The notes beneath the pieces are model-generated. The model was not told the origin of the DNA. It was given only the letters and a program-made list of their open reading frames with translations, and made no database searches. The position numbers were made by a program, and so were the translations under genes. Below, one piece after another: positions 23,893 through 36,500 of a DNA stretch of 64,000 bases (positions are counted from its first letter, which is position 1; every line of letters begins with the position of its first letter). This DNA comes from Ligustrum vulgare (lineage: Eukaryota; Streptophyta; Magnoliopsida; Lamiales; Oleaceae), in NCBI GenBank assembly GCA_963555705.1, contig OY743170.1, positions 16,165,596-16,229,595 of the forward strand, read 5' to 3'.

Positions 23893-24890
23893 TGTTGACA
23901 AAAACGTGGTGCTTGCAAAGTGACATAAATTAATTGCTTTTAGTAAGAGAAATTATCAATTATTCGTAAAAAAATTAATTAATTAATTAAACTAACGTAT
24001 TTAAAAGGGAGACCTATGATGCAGGACAGAAGTAATTAGGGTTTACCGACGCAAGCCCCTCCAACAAGAAACTATATAACTCACGAAATTATGCTCTCAA
24101 AAACAGAATTGTATTATTCAGGCAAACAAAAGGCCTTTAAATAGTTTCGAAAAGCCCTAATTTAAGAAAAAAGCAAAAAATAGACATATGCTTAATTAAA
24201 TAATTAAAAACGCTAAAAATGAAAAAACTTCAATCGCCCGGGAGACTCCCTTAAACTGCAAATTTGATGATGGAATCAACCTCAACAGGGTATACCAGGG
24301 TTGGAATTTTGTAGAGTGCCTTGAGATACTTCCGAAAACATATTATAATTAGGATTCTGACACTGGTACAGAAAGTTATGCCCGTTTCTTCGAAATCGCT
24401 CTTGTACTCAATTTTCGGTCCAATTCTTCTTCAAACTCTAACGCCAATTGTCCTACATCAATCTCCCCCACATGTGAAGAACTCGACCCTAAGTTATAAT
24501 CCGGATAAAGTGAAATATCATCACAAAACTCATAAAGATCAGCTACATTGAAAGTGCGAGAGATATTTATGTCAGCGCCAAGTCAATCACGCATGCATTA
24601 TCATTGATCTTCTTGATCACCTTATACAGACCATATTTCCTCGGTTTCAATTTATTATAGGAACCAAAAGGGAACCTTTTCTTACGTAGAAATACCATCT
24701 CCTGATCACCTTCAACAAAACAACTTCTCATTTCTCTTCAAAAATGCACCTTATACTTCGCATTCTTCTCTTCCAACCGAGATTTCATCTCAGCCTGAAT
24801 ATCACGGACCTGTTCTGCCATGTTCTCTATAGCCATTCTTCTTCCAACAATCTTGGGAAGTCGCGCCAAGTCTAGCGCATGTTTAGGGAC

Positions 24891-25593
24891 CTATAAATAC
24901 ACCAATGCAAAGGGAGATTTACCAGTAGCTGTGTGAACAACATTATTATATGCGAACTCTGCTTGTGCTAATGCCACATCCCATTGTTTTGGTTTGTCCC
25001 CACAAATACTCCGAATCAAAATTTCCAATGTTCTGTTTAAGTTCTCAGTATGTTTGTCAGTTTGTGGATGTGTCGTGCTGCTGAACTTGAGAGTAGTATC
25101 CATCCATCACCATAATGTAACCTAAAAATGGCTAAGGAACTTCGAATCCCCGTCAGAAGTGATAGACTAGGGAACTCCATGTAATCAAACTATCTCACGG
25201 AAGTACAGTTAAGCAACATGAAATGCATCCGAAGTTTATTGACAAGGAATAAAATGTCCCATTTTCGAGAACCTTGTCAACTACCACAAACACCGAGTCG
25301 ATGCCAGGCTGAGTTTGTGGAAGTCCCAAGGAAAAATCCATCAACAAATCCTCCCATATACCATTTGGCACAGGTAGGGGCATGTAAAGACCAGTATTCT
25401 ACCCCTATCCCTTAGATGGCTGACAAACATAACATTTGTGAACAAAGTTTCCCGCATCGCGTTTTAACTGAGGACAGTAATACCGATCGGTCGATTTGCT
25501 GATAGTTTTGTCTCCTCTCAAATGGCCTCTTAAGCTTCCACCATGTAATTCTTGAATCAATTTCTCCCTCAATGAACTCCAAGGACTACGCAA
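24891..25593 (-). pseudogene. Integrase remnant
   Basis: The H2C2 zinc-binding part is at 25405-25593 (ending CYVCQPSKG). Part of the core is at 25195-25383 ([17 protein letters not shown]). The C-terminal part of the core is at 24891-25103 ([16 protein letters not shown]). Stops and frame changes separate all three. Confidence 0.8.
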
Positions 25594-26318
25594 CTAATTG
25601 CCACGAAACAAGTAACCATCGATCACGTGAAACTCTCCTTTCATTTGCTTCTGAATATATTTCTCCCACAACTTGGGAAAATCTTCATCACCAGAATACA
25701 AGTCTTTCAGAAATTTGAACCCAATAATCTACTGTTGCATAGTCACTAGCAAACTCACACGCCGACTAAAAGTATCTGCTACCTTATTCCGGACCCCAGA
25801 GTTACGTTTCAGCACAAACGGAAACTTCTGTACAAATCCTCCCATATACCATTCGGCACAGGTAGCGGCATGTAAAGACCAGTATTCTGCCCCTATCCCT
25901 TAGATGGCTGACAAACATAACATTTGTGAACAAAGTTTCCCGCATCGCGTTTTAACTGAGGACAGTAATACCGATCGGTCGATTTGCTGATAGTTTTGTC
26001 TCCTCTCAAATGGCCTCTTTAGCTTCCACCATGTAATTCTTGAATCAATTTCTCCCTCAATGAACTCCATGGACTGCACAACTAATTGCCACGAAACAAG
26101 TAACCATCGATCACGTGAAACTCTCCTTCCGTTTGCTTCTGAATACATTTCTCCCACAACTTGGGGAAATCTTCATCACCAGAATACAAGTCTTTTAGAA
26201 ATTTGAACCCAATAACCTACTGTTGCATAGTCACTAGCAAACTCACACGCCGACTAAAAGTATCTGCCACCTTATTCCGGACCTCAGAGTTACGTTTCAG
26301 CACAAACGGAAACTTTTG
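25338..26318. repeat. 497-bp tandem duplication inside the gypsy element
   Basis: The segment starting CAAATCCTCCCATATACCAT occurs at about 25338 and again at about 25834, each followed by near-identical sequence through the integrase zinc-binding region. It duplicates part of pol and must postdate the loss of function of this copy. Confidence 0.85.
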
Positions 26319-26904
26319 TAAGTAGGTTGACCATCGAGCATGCATGTTACTTAAACTCCTCTAGTTGTTCAAGTATTTTAGCACCTGGTGATCAGTGTAC
26401 AATATGAACTCCCACTAAATCAAATAATGCTCCCAGTGCTTTAATGCGCGAACAATGGCGTGAAATTCCTGGTCATATGTGCTCCACTTTCAATGCGCAT
26501 CATTAAGTTTCTCATTGAAAAATGCCACTAGCTTCTTTTGTTGTGACAAAACTGCCCTAATTCCAATTACACTTTCATCACACTCTACTTCGAACAATTT
26601 CTAAAAACTGGGTAAGGCAAAGAAAGGAGTAGTACACAACTTTTCCTTGATGACTGCAAAATATGTATCAGCTGCTTCTCCCCCATTGAAATTTCCCTTT
26701 CTTGAGACATTCTGTAATAGGAGCCACAATACTACTGAAATCTCCAATAAATCGACGGTAAAACATGGCTAATCCATGGAAACTCCTCTTTTCTCCTACT
26801 GTCTTAGGTGTAGGCCAATCACGAATAGCTCATACCTTTTCTTCATCAACCAATATCCTCTCTGTACTCACTACATACCCTTGGAATAATAACCGCCTCG
26901 TCAT

Positions 26905-27323
26905 TCAACTGCACTTCTTGAAATTAATGAACAGTTTGTTCTCGGACAACACCTCTAACACAATCCGCAGATGCTCCATATGATCCCGCTCACTCTGACT
27001 ATAAATCAGTATGTCGTCAAAATAAACAACCACATATTTCCCAATGAAAGGTCGCAATACCTGGTTCATAAGCCGCATAAAAGTGCTAGGTGCATTGGAT
27101 AGCCCAAAGGGCATAACCAGCCACTCCTACAACCCATCATTTGTTTTGAAAGCGGTCTTCCATTCATCGCCAGGTTTGACTCAATCTGATGGTAGCCACT
27201 TCGCAGATTGATTTTGGAGAACAACTTCGATCCCTCGAACATATCCAATATGTCATCCAACCTCGTAATGGGGAAACTGTACCTGACTTTTATCTTGTTA
27301 ATCGCTCGATTATCAACCCACAT
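26905..27323 (-). pseudogene. Reverse transcriptase remnant
   Basis: Two overlapping frames hold consecutive RT blocks. The first is VDNRAINKIKVRYSFPITRL with a following GYHQI block. The second has [17 protein letters not shown] and the catalytic YFDDILIYS. The change of frame between them marks an indel near 27110-27150. Confidence 0.85.
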
Positions 27324-27854
27324 CCTCCAACTCCCATCCTTCTTTTGGAACCAGTATTTCGGGAATGGCGCACGGGCTCATACTTTCTCAAATAAGTCCC
27401 TTCTTCATAAATTCTTCCACTTTTCTTACAAAATCTGATTCTCCTTGGGACTCATCCGATAGTGGGATAAATTTGGTGGGCTCGCTCCTGGAACAAAATC
27501 AATATGGTGCTGAATGTCCCTCAAAGTTGGAAGATCATTTGGCAAATCCTCGGACACTAGCTCACTGAATCCGGCCAAAAGGGATTGCACCCTTTCAGGT
27601 ATCACAATGCTCTACTCCTCTTTCTCTTCTATCACTAGAGCTCACACAACCACAACATGCACCTCCTGTGCTTCCTTAACCCCAAATTCCAAATCATCTA
27701 TGGAAGTGACTAAGGAGAGTAAGGGATGTTATCTCGTCGTAGTCCTAGCTGAGACACCAACTGAACCCCGCTTTGGAACCATTGCAATCTTCTTCTCTTC
27801 CCAATTGAACACATAAACATTATCGTGCCATCTATAGGTCGCATCCAAGCCAAA

Positions 27855-28205
27855 CTACCATGGATGCCCCAACAACACATGGCTAGTATCCATGTCGACT
27901 ACATCACAGACCACTTCAACTTGGTAATGTTGTCCAACTGAAATAGGTACTTTGCACACCTCAGTCACGTTCACCTTAGGCCCTTTCCGAATCCACCTAG
28001 TCACATATGGTTTGGAATGTTTATCAACCTTCAGCTTCAAGTGTTCTACAAGCCTTTTGGAAATGAAATTCTCACAACTCCCAATGTCAACAATTAAATC
28101 ACATACCTTCCTTTGTACAATGTAGCAAGCCTTAAAGATGTTATTTCTTTGTGAAGAATCCTCAAGTCTCGTTGAGCACATATCCCGCTGAATTACACAA
28201 TTCAC
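27855..28205 (-). pseudogene. Aspartic protease remnant
   Basis: The fragment contains LIVDIGSCENFISKRLVEHL, corresponding to the retroviral-type protease motif in which DSGA/DIGS carries the catalytic Asp. It ends in SHVLLGHPW, the typical end of this domain in plant Ty3 elements. It lies between gag and RT as expected. Confidence 0.7.
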
Positions 28206-28339
28206 ATGCTCCCCCTATTCCTCTGCAATTTTTTCCCCATCCAACAATTCATCCAAGTCTTCTTCTCCTTCCTCATATCGATCCCCCTCATCATTCTATG
28301 GTATCCACGAAATTCACCGATCTCTTGCCCGGGCACTCG

Positions 28340-29445
28340 TTCGAACGATGACTTGGTTGGCCACACCTGTAATGCTTAAACCCTCCTGGTTTAGCATAAG
28401 GGTTAGGCGCTCGTGGGGCCTCCTACGCAGCTGGCGCTGGACGTCCCCCAGGTTGGTTATTATTAGGCATTGCACTCCTTTGGGACTGTTCTGCAGCAGT
28501 TTTTTATTGAATCTATCCATCATCTGTGTGAATCTGCCTCTGTTTTTCGCTGTAGACGGTTTACCCATATATTTCTTGTAGGCGGAGAAACGGTTTGAGG
28601 TTTTCTCCATTAACTCCGCCTTTAAGGCCATGTTATGTGCTTAATCCACCGTCCAAACGAACTGTAAGTCAATTTTATCTCGAAGGGAAGGCTTCAGTCC
28701 CCCTAAATACCTGGAAACCTTTTGTCCCTCAGTCTCGTTCAAGTTATTACGAATAGACAGCCTCGACCCTTCTTCAGTATAATCAGCCATAGATTTGTTA
28801 CCCTATACACAGTTCTGAAAACTCTGAAAAATAAATTGCTCATGATCTGGAGCTAAAAAATTGCTCATCAAAAGTTGTTTCATCTGCCTCTAGGATTCGC
28901 ATAGGAGCTTTACGTTGACGTCTCCTATCCATCTGTAGTTTTTCCCACCAAACAACAGCCCCACTTCTCAATTTATACGACACCAGCTTCACTTGCCGCT
29001 CCTCCTACCTCAGTAAATTTGAAAAATCTCTCAACTTCAGAAATCCATTCCAAGAATTCCTCAATATGTAATTTCCCATGGAACAATGATTAGGATGATT
29101 TCGAATCTATTGATGGTTCCCTAGATATTTTGCAAAACCATCATCAGAATCTTCATCTCCAAAAGCCTCTATCTGAATGTGCCTCGCTTCCCTAGGCGGT
29201 CGTCCACCTCCTCGACGACCAAGGGAGACTCCCTCAACTCTATCTCAGTTGGCAGGGGTAGGAGCATTGACAACAAGAGAGTTGGGATTAGGTTGCTGCC
29301 TCAAAAGTTGTTGTAGCATGCCATCCAACCTCTCAATCGTTTGTTGTTGCTCATCAATTGTCACCCATAATTCTGCATCACCTTCCCTATGACCAGTTTT
29401 GCGAGGAACTCTTCCGGCTTCATTGTTGGCCATCAAACAAGGCAA
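28340..29445 (-). pseudogene. Gag remnant of the gypsy element
   Basis: The frame opens at about 29432 with MANNEAGRVPRKTG and a short Gln-rich stretch. It continues in broken frames to a zinc-knuckle relic near 28340-28385 reading [14 protein letters not shown]. There the first Cys of the usual CCHC box is preceded by Tyr instead of being repeated. Several stops make it non-functional. Confidence 0.65.
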
Positions 29446-29880
29446 AATCCTCGCTCTAATACCACTTGACGCAGGACGGAAGTAATTAGGGTCTACTAAC
29501 GTAAGCCCTCCAACAAGAAACTGTATAACTCACGAAGTTATGCTCTCAAAAAGGGAATTGTATTATTCAAGAAAACAAAAGGCCTTTAAATAGTCTCGAA
29601 AAGCCCTAATTTAAGTAAAAAGACAAAAATAGACATCTGCTTAATTAATTAATTAAAAATGCTAAAAATGGAAAAACTTCAACCGCCCGGTAGACTGCCT
29701 TAAATTGCAAATTTGATGATGGAATTGTAGAGTGCTGTGAGAGGTTTCCGAAAACATATTATAATGAGGATTCTGACACTAGTGCAGAAAGTTATGCCCG
29801 TTTCTTTGAAACCGCTCTTTTACTCAATTTTCGGTCCAATTCTTCTTCAAACTCTAACGTCAATTGTCCTACATCAACGT

Positions 29881-30179
29881 ACCACTAAAATTTTACATTG
29901 AAAAATACAAGATGAAAGTTACCACTAAATTTTTACAATTAAAAATGCAAGATGAAAGTTAATTTTTATATATCTTGCGACGTATTGGATCTTTGGCTTT
30001 TGATTTTAACTTGGCTATAAATGTTGATCTAAAATTGATTGTTTATTAAATTCTCGATTCTAATTAAAAGTAAAATAATTACAAGATTAATGCTACTTGT
30101 ACTAGAACCTTGAAAAAGGGGTTGGTTGCAGCTTTGTATGTGTTGATTTAAGAGTTGGTGTAATGTATGAAATGATAAG
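29881..30179. other. Short spacer
   Basis: AT-rich. A 25-bp phrase around CAAGATGAAAGTTA occurs twice (about 29907 and 29949). No gene. Confidence 0.5.
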
Positions 30180-30815
30180 ATTGTGCTTACATGGGGCAAG
30201 ACTTTGAGTGTTTGCACAGGGCAATGCTTTGAATGCATGCTCGTGGGAACGACTTTGAGTGCTTACACGGGACAAGGCTTTGAGTGCATGCTCATGGGTA
30301 CGAATTTCAGTGTTTGCACGGGGCAAGACTTTGAGTACTTGCGTAGGGAAAGATTTTGAGTGCATGCTCGTGGGCACGACTTTCAGTGCTTGCGTGAGCC
30401 AAGGCTTTCAGTGCTTGCGTGGGGCATGACTTTGAGTGAATTCTCGTGGGCACGGCTTTGAGTGCATGCTCGTGGGCACGGCTTTGAGTGCTTGCACGAG
30501 ACAAGGCTTTGAGTGCATGCTCGTGGGCACGAATTTCAGTGCTTGCGCGGGGCAAGACTTTGAGTGCTTGCATGGGGCAAGACTTTGAGTGCTTGTGCTG
30601 GGTAAGACTTTGAGTACTTGCACGGGGTAAGGCTTTGAGTGCTTGCGTGGAGAAAGGCTTTGAATAGCTTGCTCATGGGCAAGGCTTTACGTGCTTGCGT
30701 AGGGCAAGGCTTAGAGTGCTTGCGCGTGAGCAAGGCTTTGAGTGTATACTCGTGGGTACGGATTTGAGTGCTTACATGGGATAAGGATTTGAGTGCTTGC
30801 GCGGGGCAAGGCTTT
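30180..30815. repeat. About 30-bp minisatellite (Tat-type 3' region)
   Basis: About 20 imperfect units of a GGCTTTGAGTGCTTGCGTGG-type phrase. The reverse complement (CACTCAAAGCCTTGCCC...) shares its core with the minisatellite at 38933-39325 inside the plus-strand Tat element. It is therefore probably the 3' untranslated repeat of the minus-strand Tat-like element whose LTR lies at 42625-43234. Its repetitive frames (SKSCPAQALK...) are not genes. Confidence 0.85.
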
Positions 30816-32885
30816 CACATTGATATTAGCACCTGTTAATAGTCCGAAGGCAACAAGCAAATTCGAGAAAAGAACGTACACAGATATTCATGCAATTTGA
30901 TTACTGAGCAATACGTTAGCACATATTTCCCGCTAAAATATCTATGAATTTAATTGGTTCAAAGCAATCATTTTTCTAATTAATGTGATTGACCATTAAA
31001 GAAAGGCCCCAAAGCGTGTTGATCAATGCAAATTGTACCCAAGAAGATCATCTTTTACATATTAAGTGTTTCTATTGGTTTTCAAATATATCACAGAGAA
31101 ATATGATGCTTTATATAACTGTCCACGGTGTGTCATTTTATAATTTATTATTTAACTCAATTAATTTCCAGGTTATACAGTTTTTAGATTACCAATGACA
31201 GCATGAATCATTACGGGAACAGATCATATAACTTCACATTCAGCAAGCAATTCACATTGAGTTAATCTCATGTATTATTGATTAGATCATACTTGAGGTC
31301 ATGTAAATAATGAGACCAAAATCATAAACGGATATCATCAATTAAATCAGCATGTTCACAGATCTTGAAACTTTCAAGACGCCCACAAAGATGTTATATT
31401 TCAAAAAGCAAGAGAGCTAGCAATTAAATTGTGTGTATCATGTCGGGTCCATAATGTTTTGCTCATACATTTTTGCAGATTTAATTTTAATCCATAGTCT
31501 CCATTTATCACATAGATCATCAGACTTGACAAAGGCAAGTAATCATATTTAGAGTCTATTAGCACTTAATTCAGCAATAATCACAGATCTTATCTTATGA
31601 GATCGTATAAATTTCAAGTTGTAACAGAATCTATACCAAGTTGCGCAAGAATTGATGAGTAGGGTAAGAGTACACCTTGCTTTTGGAGTTTCCTGAGAGA
31701 AAGATGGAGAAATTATGCATCATTGTTGCAGGTTGTTACAACAGTAGTTTCCCAAAGATGAAGACCTCATACGAGCACAAGTGTATGCCTCGGTAGTCAC
31801 AGGTTTATAAATGGGGACAGAAGCTGCCTCGATAGCTTTTCCCTGATGCTAAGGAAGGCAAGGAGTGCCTCGAATCAAATGGTACCTGTTTTGTGCGGTC
31901 ATTGCCCCTAGCAGTTCGACCACATTACCTCTGGTCGTGGCTTCAATCTGGGTTGGGGTATTTTAATCTTTAATGATTAATCGAACATGTTGTATGTCAA
32001 AAACTCATCAGAGAATAACAAATCGAAATTCAATTATGAATTTCCAAATAATCACGAGGTTAATCCAATTTGAACTGGCAATATCATCGAGTATCTGATA
32101 TTTCATCGAAACCATTGATTTGACTAGCACTTATTCGTCCCAGCAACAGGATTATTCGACCCAGCAATAGGATTACCAAAAGATTCTGGTGGGGTACACG
32201 GTGTCGCAACACAGGCGGTTCCCACAGACACCAGCACCGCTAGAGATCATGGAAGACAGAAAGTAAAATGGTCAGTCACCTTTAAATGACCGAACTTAAG
32301 CGCAAGGAATTAGCCTAAATTTCAGGTGAAGTGAGTTCTCACCATAACCTTGATGGCGGTCGTCGAGGCCTCGGGGTTATAGTAGCTTTTAGTTGAATCA
32401 AATCGTGATCATCCTTTACAATTGCTTCAACATTAGACGTGGACATTACGTTACTTTGCACTATTATCGGAACCTGTAGCTATTTTCATTGCTGGAGCCA
32501 TTGTTTTGAAAATTCCTTTTCAAGGGACATTCCACTTCTTGGTCGGTCACTTTGCTTAATCTTGATGGCTGGATTTTTTGGTGGAAGAAACTATATAAAA
32601 TAAATATTTTTCGGTGGTAATCACCCAAGAAGAAACCATAGCAGGTGTTGTAGAAGAAGATTCTTGGAAGCCAATTCTTTAATTCCAAGAGGGTTCCACC
32701 ACATGGTTTCCTCAAATTTCTTGGATTTGAGATTAATAGAAAATGACATAATCATTGTCTTCTCTCCAATTCCTAGATGTGGTTCCTTAATCCTCGTAAA
32801 AGCTTTTTTTTTTTTCTTTTTTGTCTCTAGATCTTCAAATATTCTGATTTTTTATTTATTTAGTTGGAAATTGATCTTTGCACAA
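30816..32885 (-). mobile_element. Internal remnant of the minus-strand Tat-like element
   Basis: Noncoding sequence between the minisatellite and the inserted Tat element. At 32205-32235 the phrase GGCGGTTCCCACAGACACC resembles, on the minus strand, the primer-binding region of Tat-type elements. No pol domain was recognised. Assignment to the same host element as 42580-43234 is by position and by the related minisatellite. Confidence 0.35.
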
Positions 32886-33265
32886 TGATGAACAATAATT
32901 TTGCTCAAACACGATCGTGATACGTATGCCCCGACCACGACCAAGCACGGCCTGGCGATTGTCTCTTGCCCGAGCCTTGTTTATCCCTGAGGAATATATA
33001 TCCCCGAGGAGTATATGTCCCTGAGGATCCACATTCCTTCAACGTGTCCACGATATCCTCGGGGGACTTTATGCTCGGGGGTGGCTCATACATCCCCGGA
33101 TATAATCTGGTCCAACTTCTGGGACCTGCATCTTCCTAGTCCTAAAAGGACTTGTTCCCTTTGGAATACCGTTTAGGGTTTGCAACCTCATCCCTAAAAA
33201 TTAGAAAGATGATTCCTAATAGTACTCAACCAACAAAGGTATTTCAGTCCAATTACAACTCGTCT

Positions 33266-33285
33266 ATATATCTCTATAAATACAT
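33266..33285 (+). promoter_or_regulatory. TATA box in 5' LTR of the Tat element
   Basis: CTATAAATACATAAC in the LTR lies about 210 bp before the LTR end. The same sequence recurs in the 3' LTR near 42360. It would start the genomic RNA, as expected for a U3 promoter. Confidence 0.55.
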
Positions 33286-33526
33286 AACTCTCAATCACAA
33301 TTTAGGTACACAATTATCTCTACAATTTATAACCTCTTGCATAAATTTTCTCCTTCCTCTTTACTGACTTAAGCATCGGAGGGGCGACGAGGACACACCT
33401 CCTCACCTTTATTGCAGGTATTCGGAGATCCAGTTCGTGCTAGTTTATTGCTCAAGCTCGAGATATTCCAGGTGCGATTTTTAGCATCATCATTGGCGCC
33501 GTCTGTGGGAACCAGAGCTAGAAGCC

Positions 33527-36500
33527 ATGGTTAATACACGTTCTGGACTTCCGAAAGCAAACTTACCTGCCCATGATCACACTGTTGGGGGAGAGCAGGT
33601 ACCCGAAGCAACACCACGCGACCAGTCTACGCTTCCAGGAAATCAGACATCACCCCAGCAACCCGCTGCTGATACTCAGGCAGCATTGGAAGAGCTCCGT
33701 CAGCACGTTGCTACCCTTACGCAGATGCTCACACAGCAGAGCCAGCGCAGTACCCCGACCTCCGAGGAGGGGAACGCTTCAAGGGTCCAGCCGCAGAACC
33801 ATGCCCCTAACATTGGTAGGGCCAGTACTTCAGGATTGCCGCCATCGCCACCAAACGTTATTAGTTCAAGAACGGTGGCCATGCCCCCTGCCGAGCTCGC
33901 CAGAATTATCCAGGATGGAATAGCAGCGGGTATGCGACAAAACACACAGGCCCCAGCAGGGTTCACCTCGAGCACACCATTCACGCCAGATGTTTTGGCC
34001 TTTCCCCTACCGGACAGGTTCAAGTTCCCGAGGATAAAAGAGTATGATGGTACAACCGATCCAGTGAACCATCTTAATATATACACTGATGTCATGAATC
34101 TGCAAGTTGCCCCCGATGAGGTTATGTGCAAGGCTTTCCCCCAAACTCTGACAAGTGCCGCTAGAGATTGGTTCTCTACTCTTGAACCAAACTCCATTCC
34201 AACATTCGCAGACCTTGCTAACAAATTTTCGGCCTTATTTGCAAGTAGTAAGCGTATAAAGAAGACAGCTGCTTCGCTCATGAGACTCAGCCAAGGACAG
34301 AATGAGACATTGCGCGAATTCATGACCAGGTTCAACGCAGAAAGGTTACAAGTTCCCGACCTTCATATTTCTGCTGCTATATCAGCTCTTACTCAGGCTG
34401 TGAGGTGTGAGGCATTCAAGATGTCCTTATCAAAAACACCGCCAAAATCTGTAACTGACCTTCTCACTCGGGCTGAGAAGTACGTGAATATGGAGGAAGC
34501 TATGAATCCGAAGAGGAGCGATACAACCCCCGAAAAATCTGAACGAAAGGATAGTAGAAACGATTGGAAGAGACAGCGTGAGGCTAGTTCGAGGCAGGGG
34601 CGTGATCGAGATGATCGGGGAAAAGGAAGGAATGAGCAGCCGCCTTCTTTCACTCCATTGAATGCTCCTCGGGCAGACATTCTTATGGAAATCAAAGATA
34701 TGAAGGAATTAAAGTGGCCATCCAGAATCAGATCCCCGCCAGATAAGCGTGACAAGAGTAAGTACTGTGATTTTCATCGTGGTCATGGGCACACTACAGA
34801 GACTTGCTATGCCTTACAGCGAGAAATAGAAGCATTGATCAAGAGGGGCTTCCTGAAAACATATGTGGAGGGTGAAAAACGGCAGAAGCGTGAGCGTGAG
34901 CATGATCAACCGCCGAGGAGTAACAAGCCAACGGCAGGAACAATCAACGTTATCATAGGTGGAACATCCTCGGGAGGAGATTCACAAAATGGGCCCAAAA
35001 TATATGCCAGACAGTCCTCGATTACCGAGCAGGTTTGTCACCCTGACATCACATTTGGCTCTGATGATATGGAAGGAGTGGTCACTCCTCACGACGATGC
35101 TATGGTAGTTACAACAATCATAGCCAACTACGAGGTGAGGAGAATATTGGTAGACAATGGAAGCGCAGCTAATGTGTTATCGCATGAGGCTTTCATTAAA
35201 ATGGGGATATCAGCAAGCAGCTTAAGGCCTATCAAGACCCGCCTGCAAGGATTTGGGGGAAGTATCATTATGCCTGAAGGAACCACCGAACTCCCATTGA
35301 CATTGGGGACAGACCCCAAGCAGGTAACAGAGATCACAATGTTTCACGTTGTGAGGGCTCCAATGACGTACAACGCGATACTTGGCCAACCACTGTTGAA
35401 CAACATCAAAGCAATAGTGTCAACATTCCACCTTGCCATGAAATTTCCAACAGCAGAAGGTGTGGGTGTAGTTCGGGGAGACCAGACAGTAGCCAGGCAG
35501 TGTTATGTTACTAGTGTCAAGAACCTCCCAGCTGAGGTCGCGCAGGTGGATACGATGGAGCCCGACCTCGAGCACCGAGGTAGGCTTTCACCAGTTGAGG
35601 AATTGATGGAGGTCGAGGTCGGACCAGGGAAAAATGTCATCATTGGTCGGGATCTCGATGACGGTCTGAGAATCGTGCTCACGCTGTGTTTGAAAGAGAA
35701 CATTGATGTATTCGCCTGGAGTGTCGAGGACATGCCTGGAATTGAGCCCAAGATTTCCGCACATAGTTTAAACGTAAACCCTGACGTACGGCCCATTAAA
35801 CAGAGGAAGAGACAGTTCGCCCCTGATCGTCGAATTGTGATTCAAGAAGAGATTGGTAAGCTCTTAAAAGTAGGGTTCATTAGGGAGGTTCATTACCCAG
35901 ACTGGCTTGCAAACGTGGTCTTGGTAAAGAAGAGCAACGGCAAGTGGCGAGTTTGTGTGGACTATACCGATCTAAATAAGGCATGCCCCAAGGACAGCTA
36001 TCCATTACCCCGAATTGACAACCTCGTGGACAGTACCTTGGGCCATAAGATGTACAGCTTCCTTGACTCATTTTCGGGTTACCACCAAATCCCAATGGCA
36101 GAGGGTGATCAGGAAAAAACATCATTCATAGCTGATTCAGCAATCTATTGTTATAAGGTCATGCCCTTTGGCCTAAAGAGTGCTGTGGCAACTTACCAAA
36201 GGTTGATAAACAAGGTGTTTGCAGGACTGATCGGGAAAAACATTGAAGCATATGTTGATGACATGGTTGTCAAAAGCACAGAAGCTGACAGACACGTTCA
36301 GGACCTCGAGGAGGTGTTCTTCACGCTCAGAAAGTACAAGATGAAATTGAACCCAGCTAAATGTGTGTTCGGGGTATCGTCGGGAAAGTTTTTGGGCTTC
36401 ATGATCACTCATCGGGGTATAGAGGCCAACCCCGATAAGATACAGGCTCTAATTGCAATGGAGTCTCCCAAAAGTAGAAAAGATGTGCAGAAGCTGACAG

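Larger units (their letters stand above)
24017..29875 (-). mobile_element. Decayed Ty3/gypsy LTR retrotransposon
   Basis: LTRs lie at 24017-24460 and 29467-29875 (TGAtGCAGGAC... to ...TCCTACATCA), diverged and of unequal length. The target duplication is imperfect: ACCTA on the left, ACGTA on the right. A polypurine tract (complement of ATCTCCCCCACATGT at 24461) and an initiator-Met-type primer-binding site (TGGTATTAGAG, minus, at about 29455) show that the element runs right to left. Pol fragments are broken by many stops and frameshifts. Internal order matches Ty3: gag, protease, RT, RNase H region, integrase. Confidence 0.9.

Noticed and set aside
30029..30733. Repetitive frames reading SKSCPAQALK-type repeats
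   Set aside because: Products of translating a minisatellite; present in several frames.
30180..30815. CRISPR-like array
   Set aside because: Units are contiguous with no unique spacers, in a plant genome; it is a minisatellite.
33700..34755. Minus-strand frames over gag
   Set aside because: Shadows of the gag-pol frame, which has clear domains on the plus strand.
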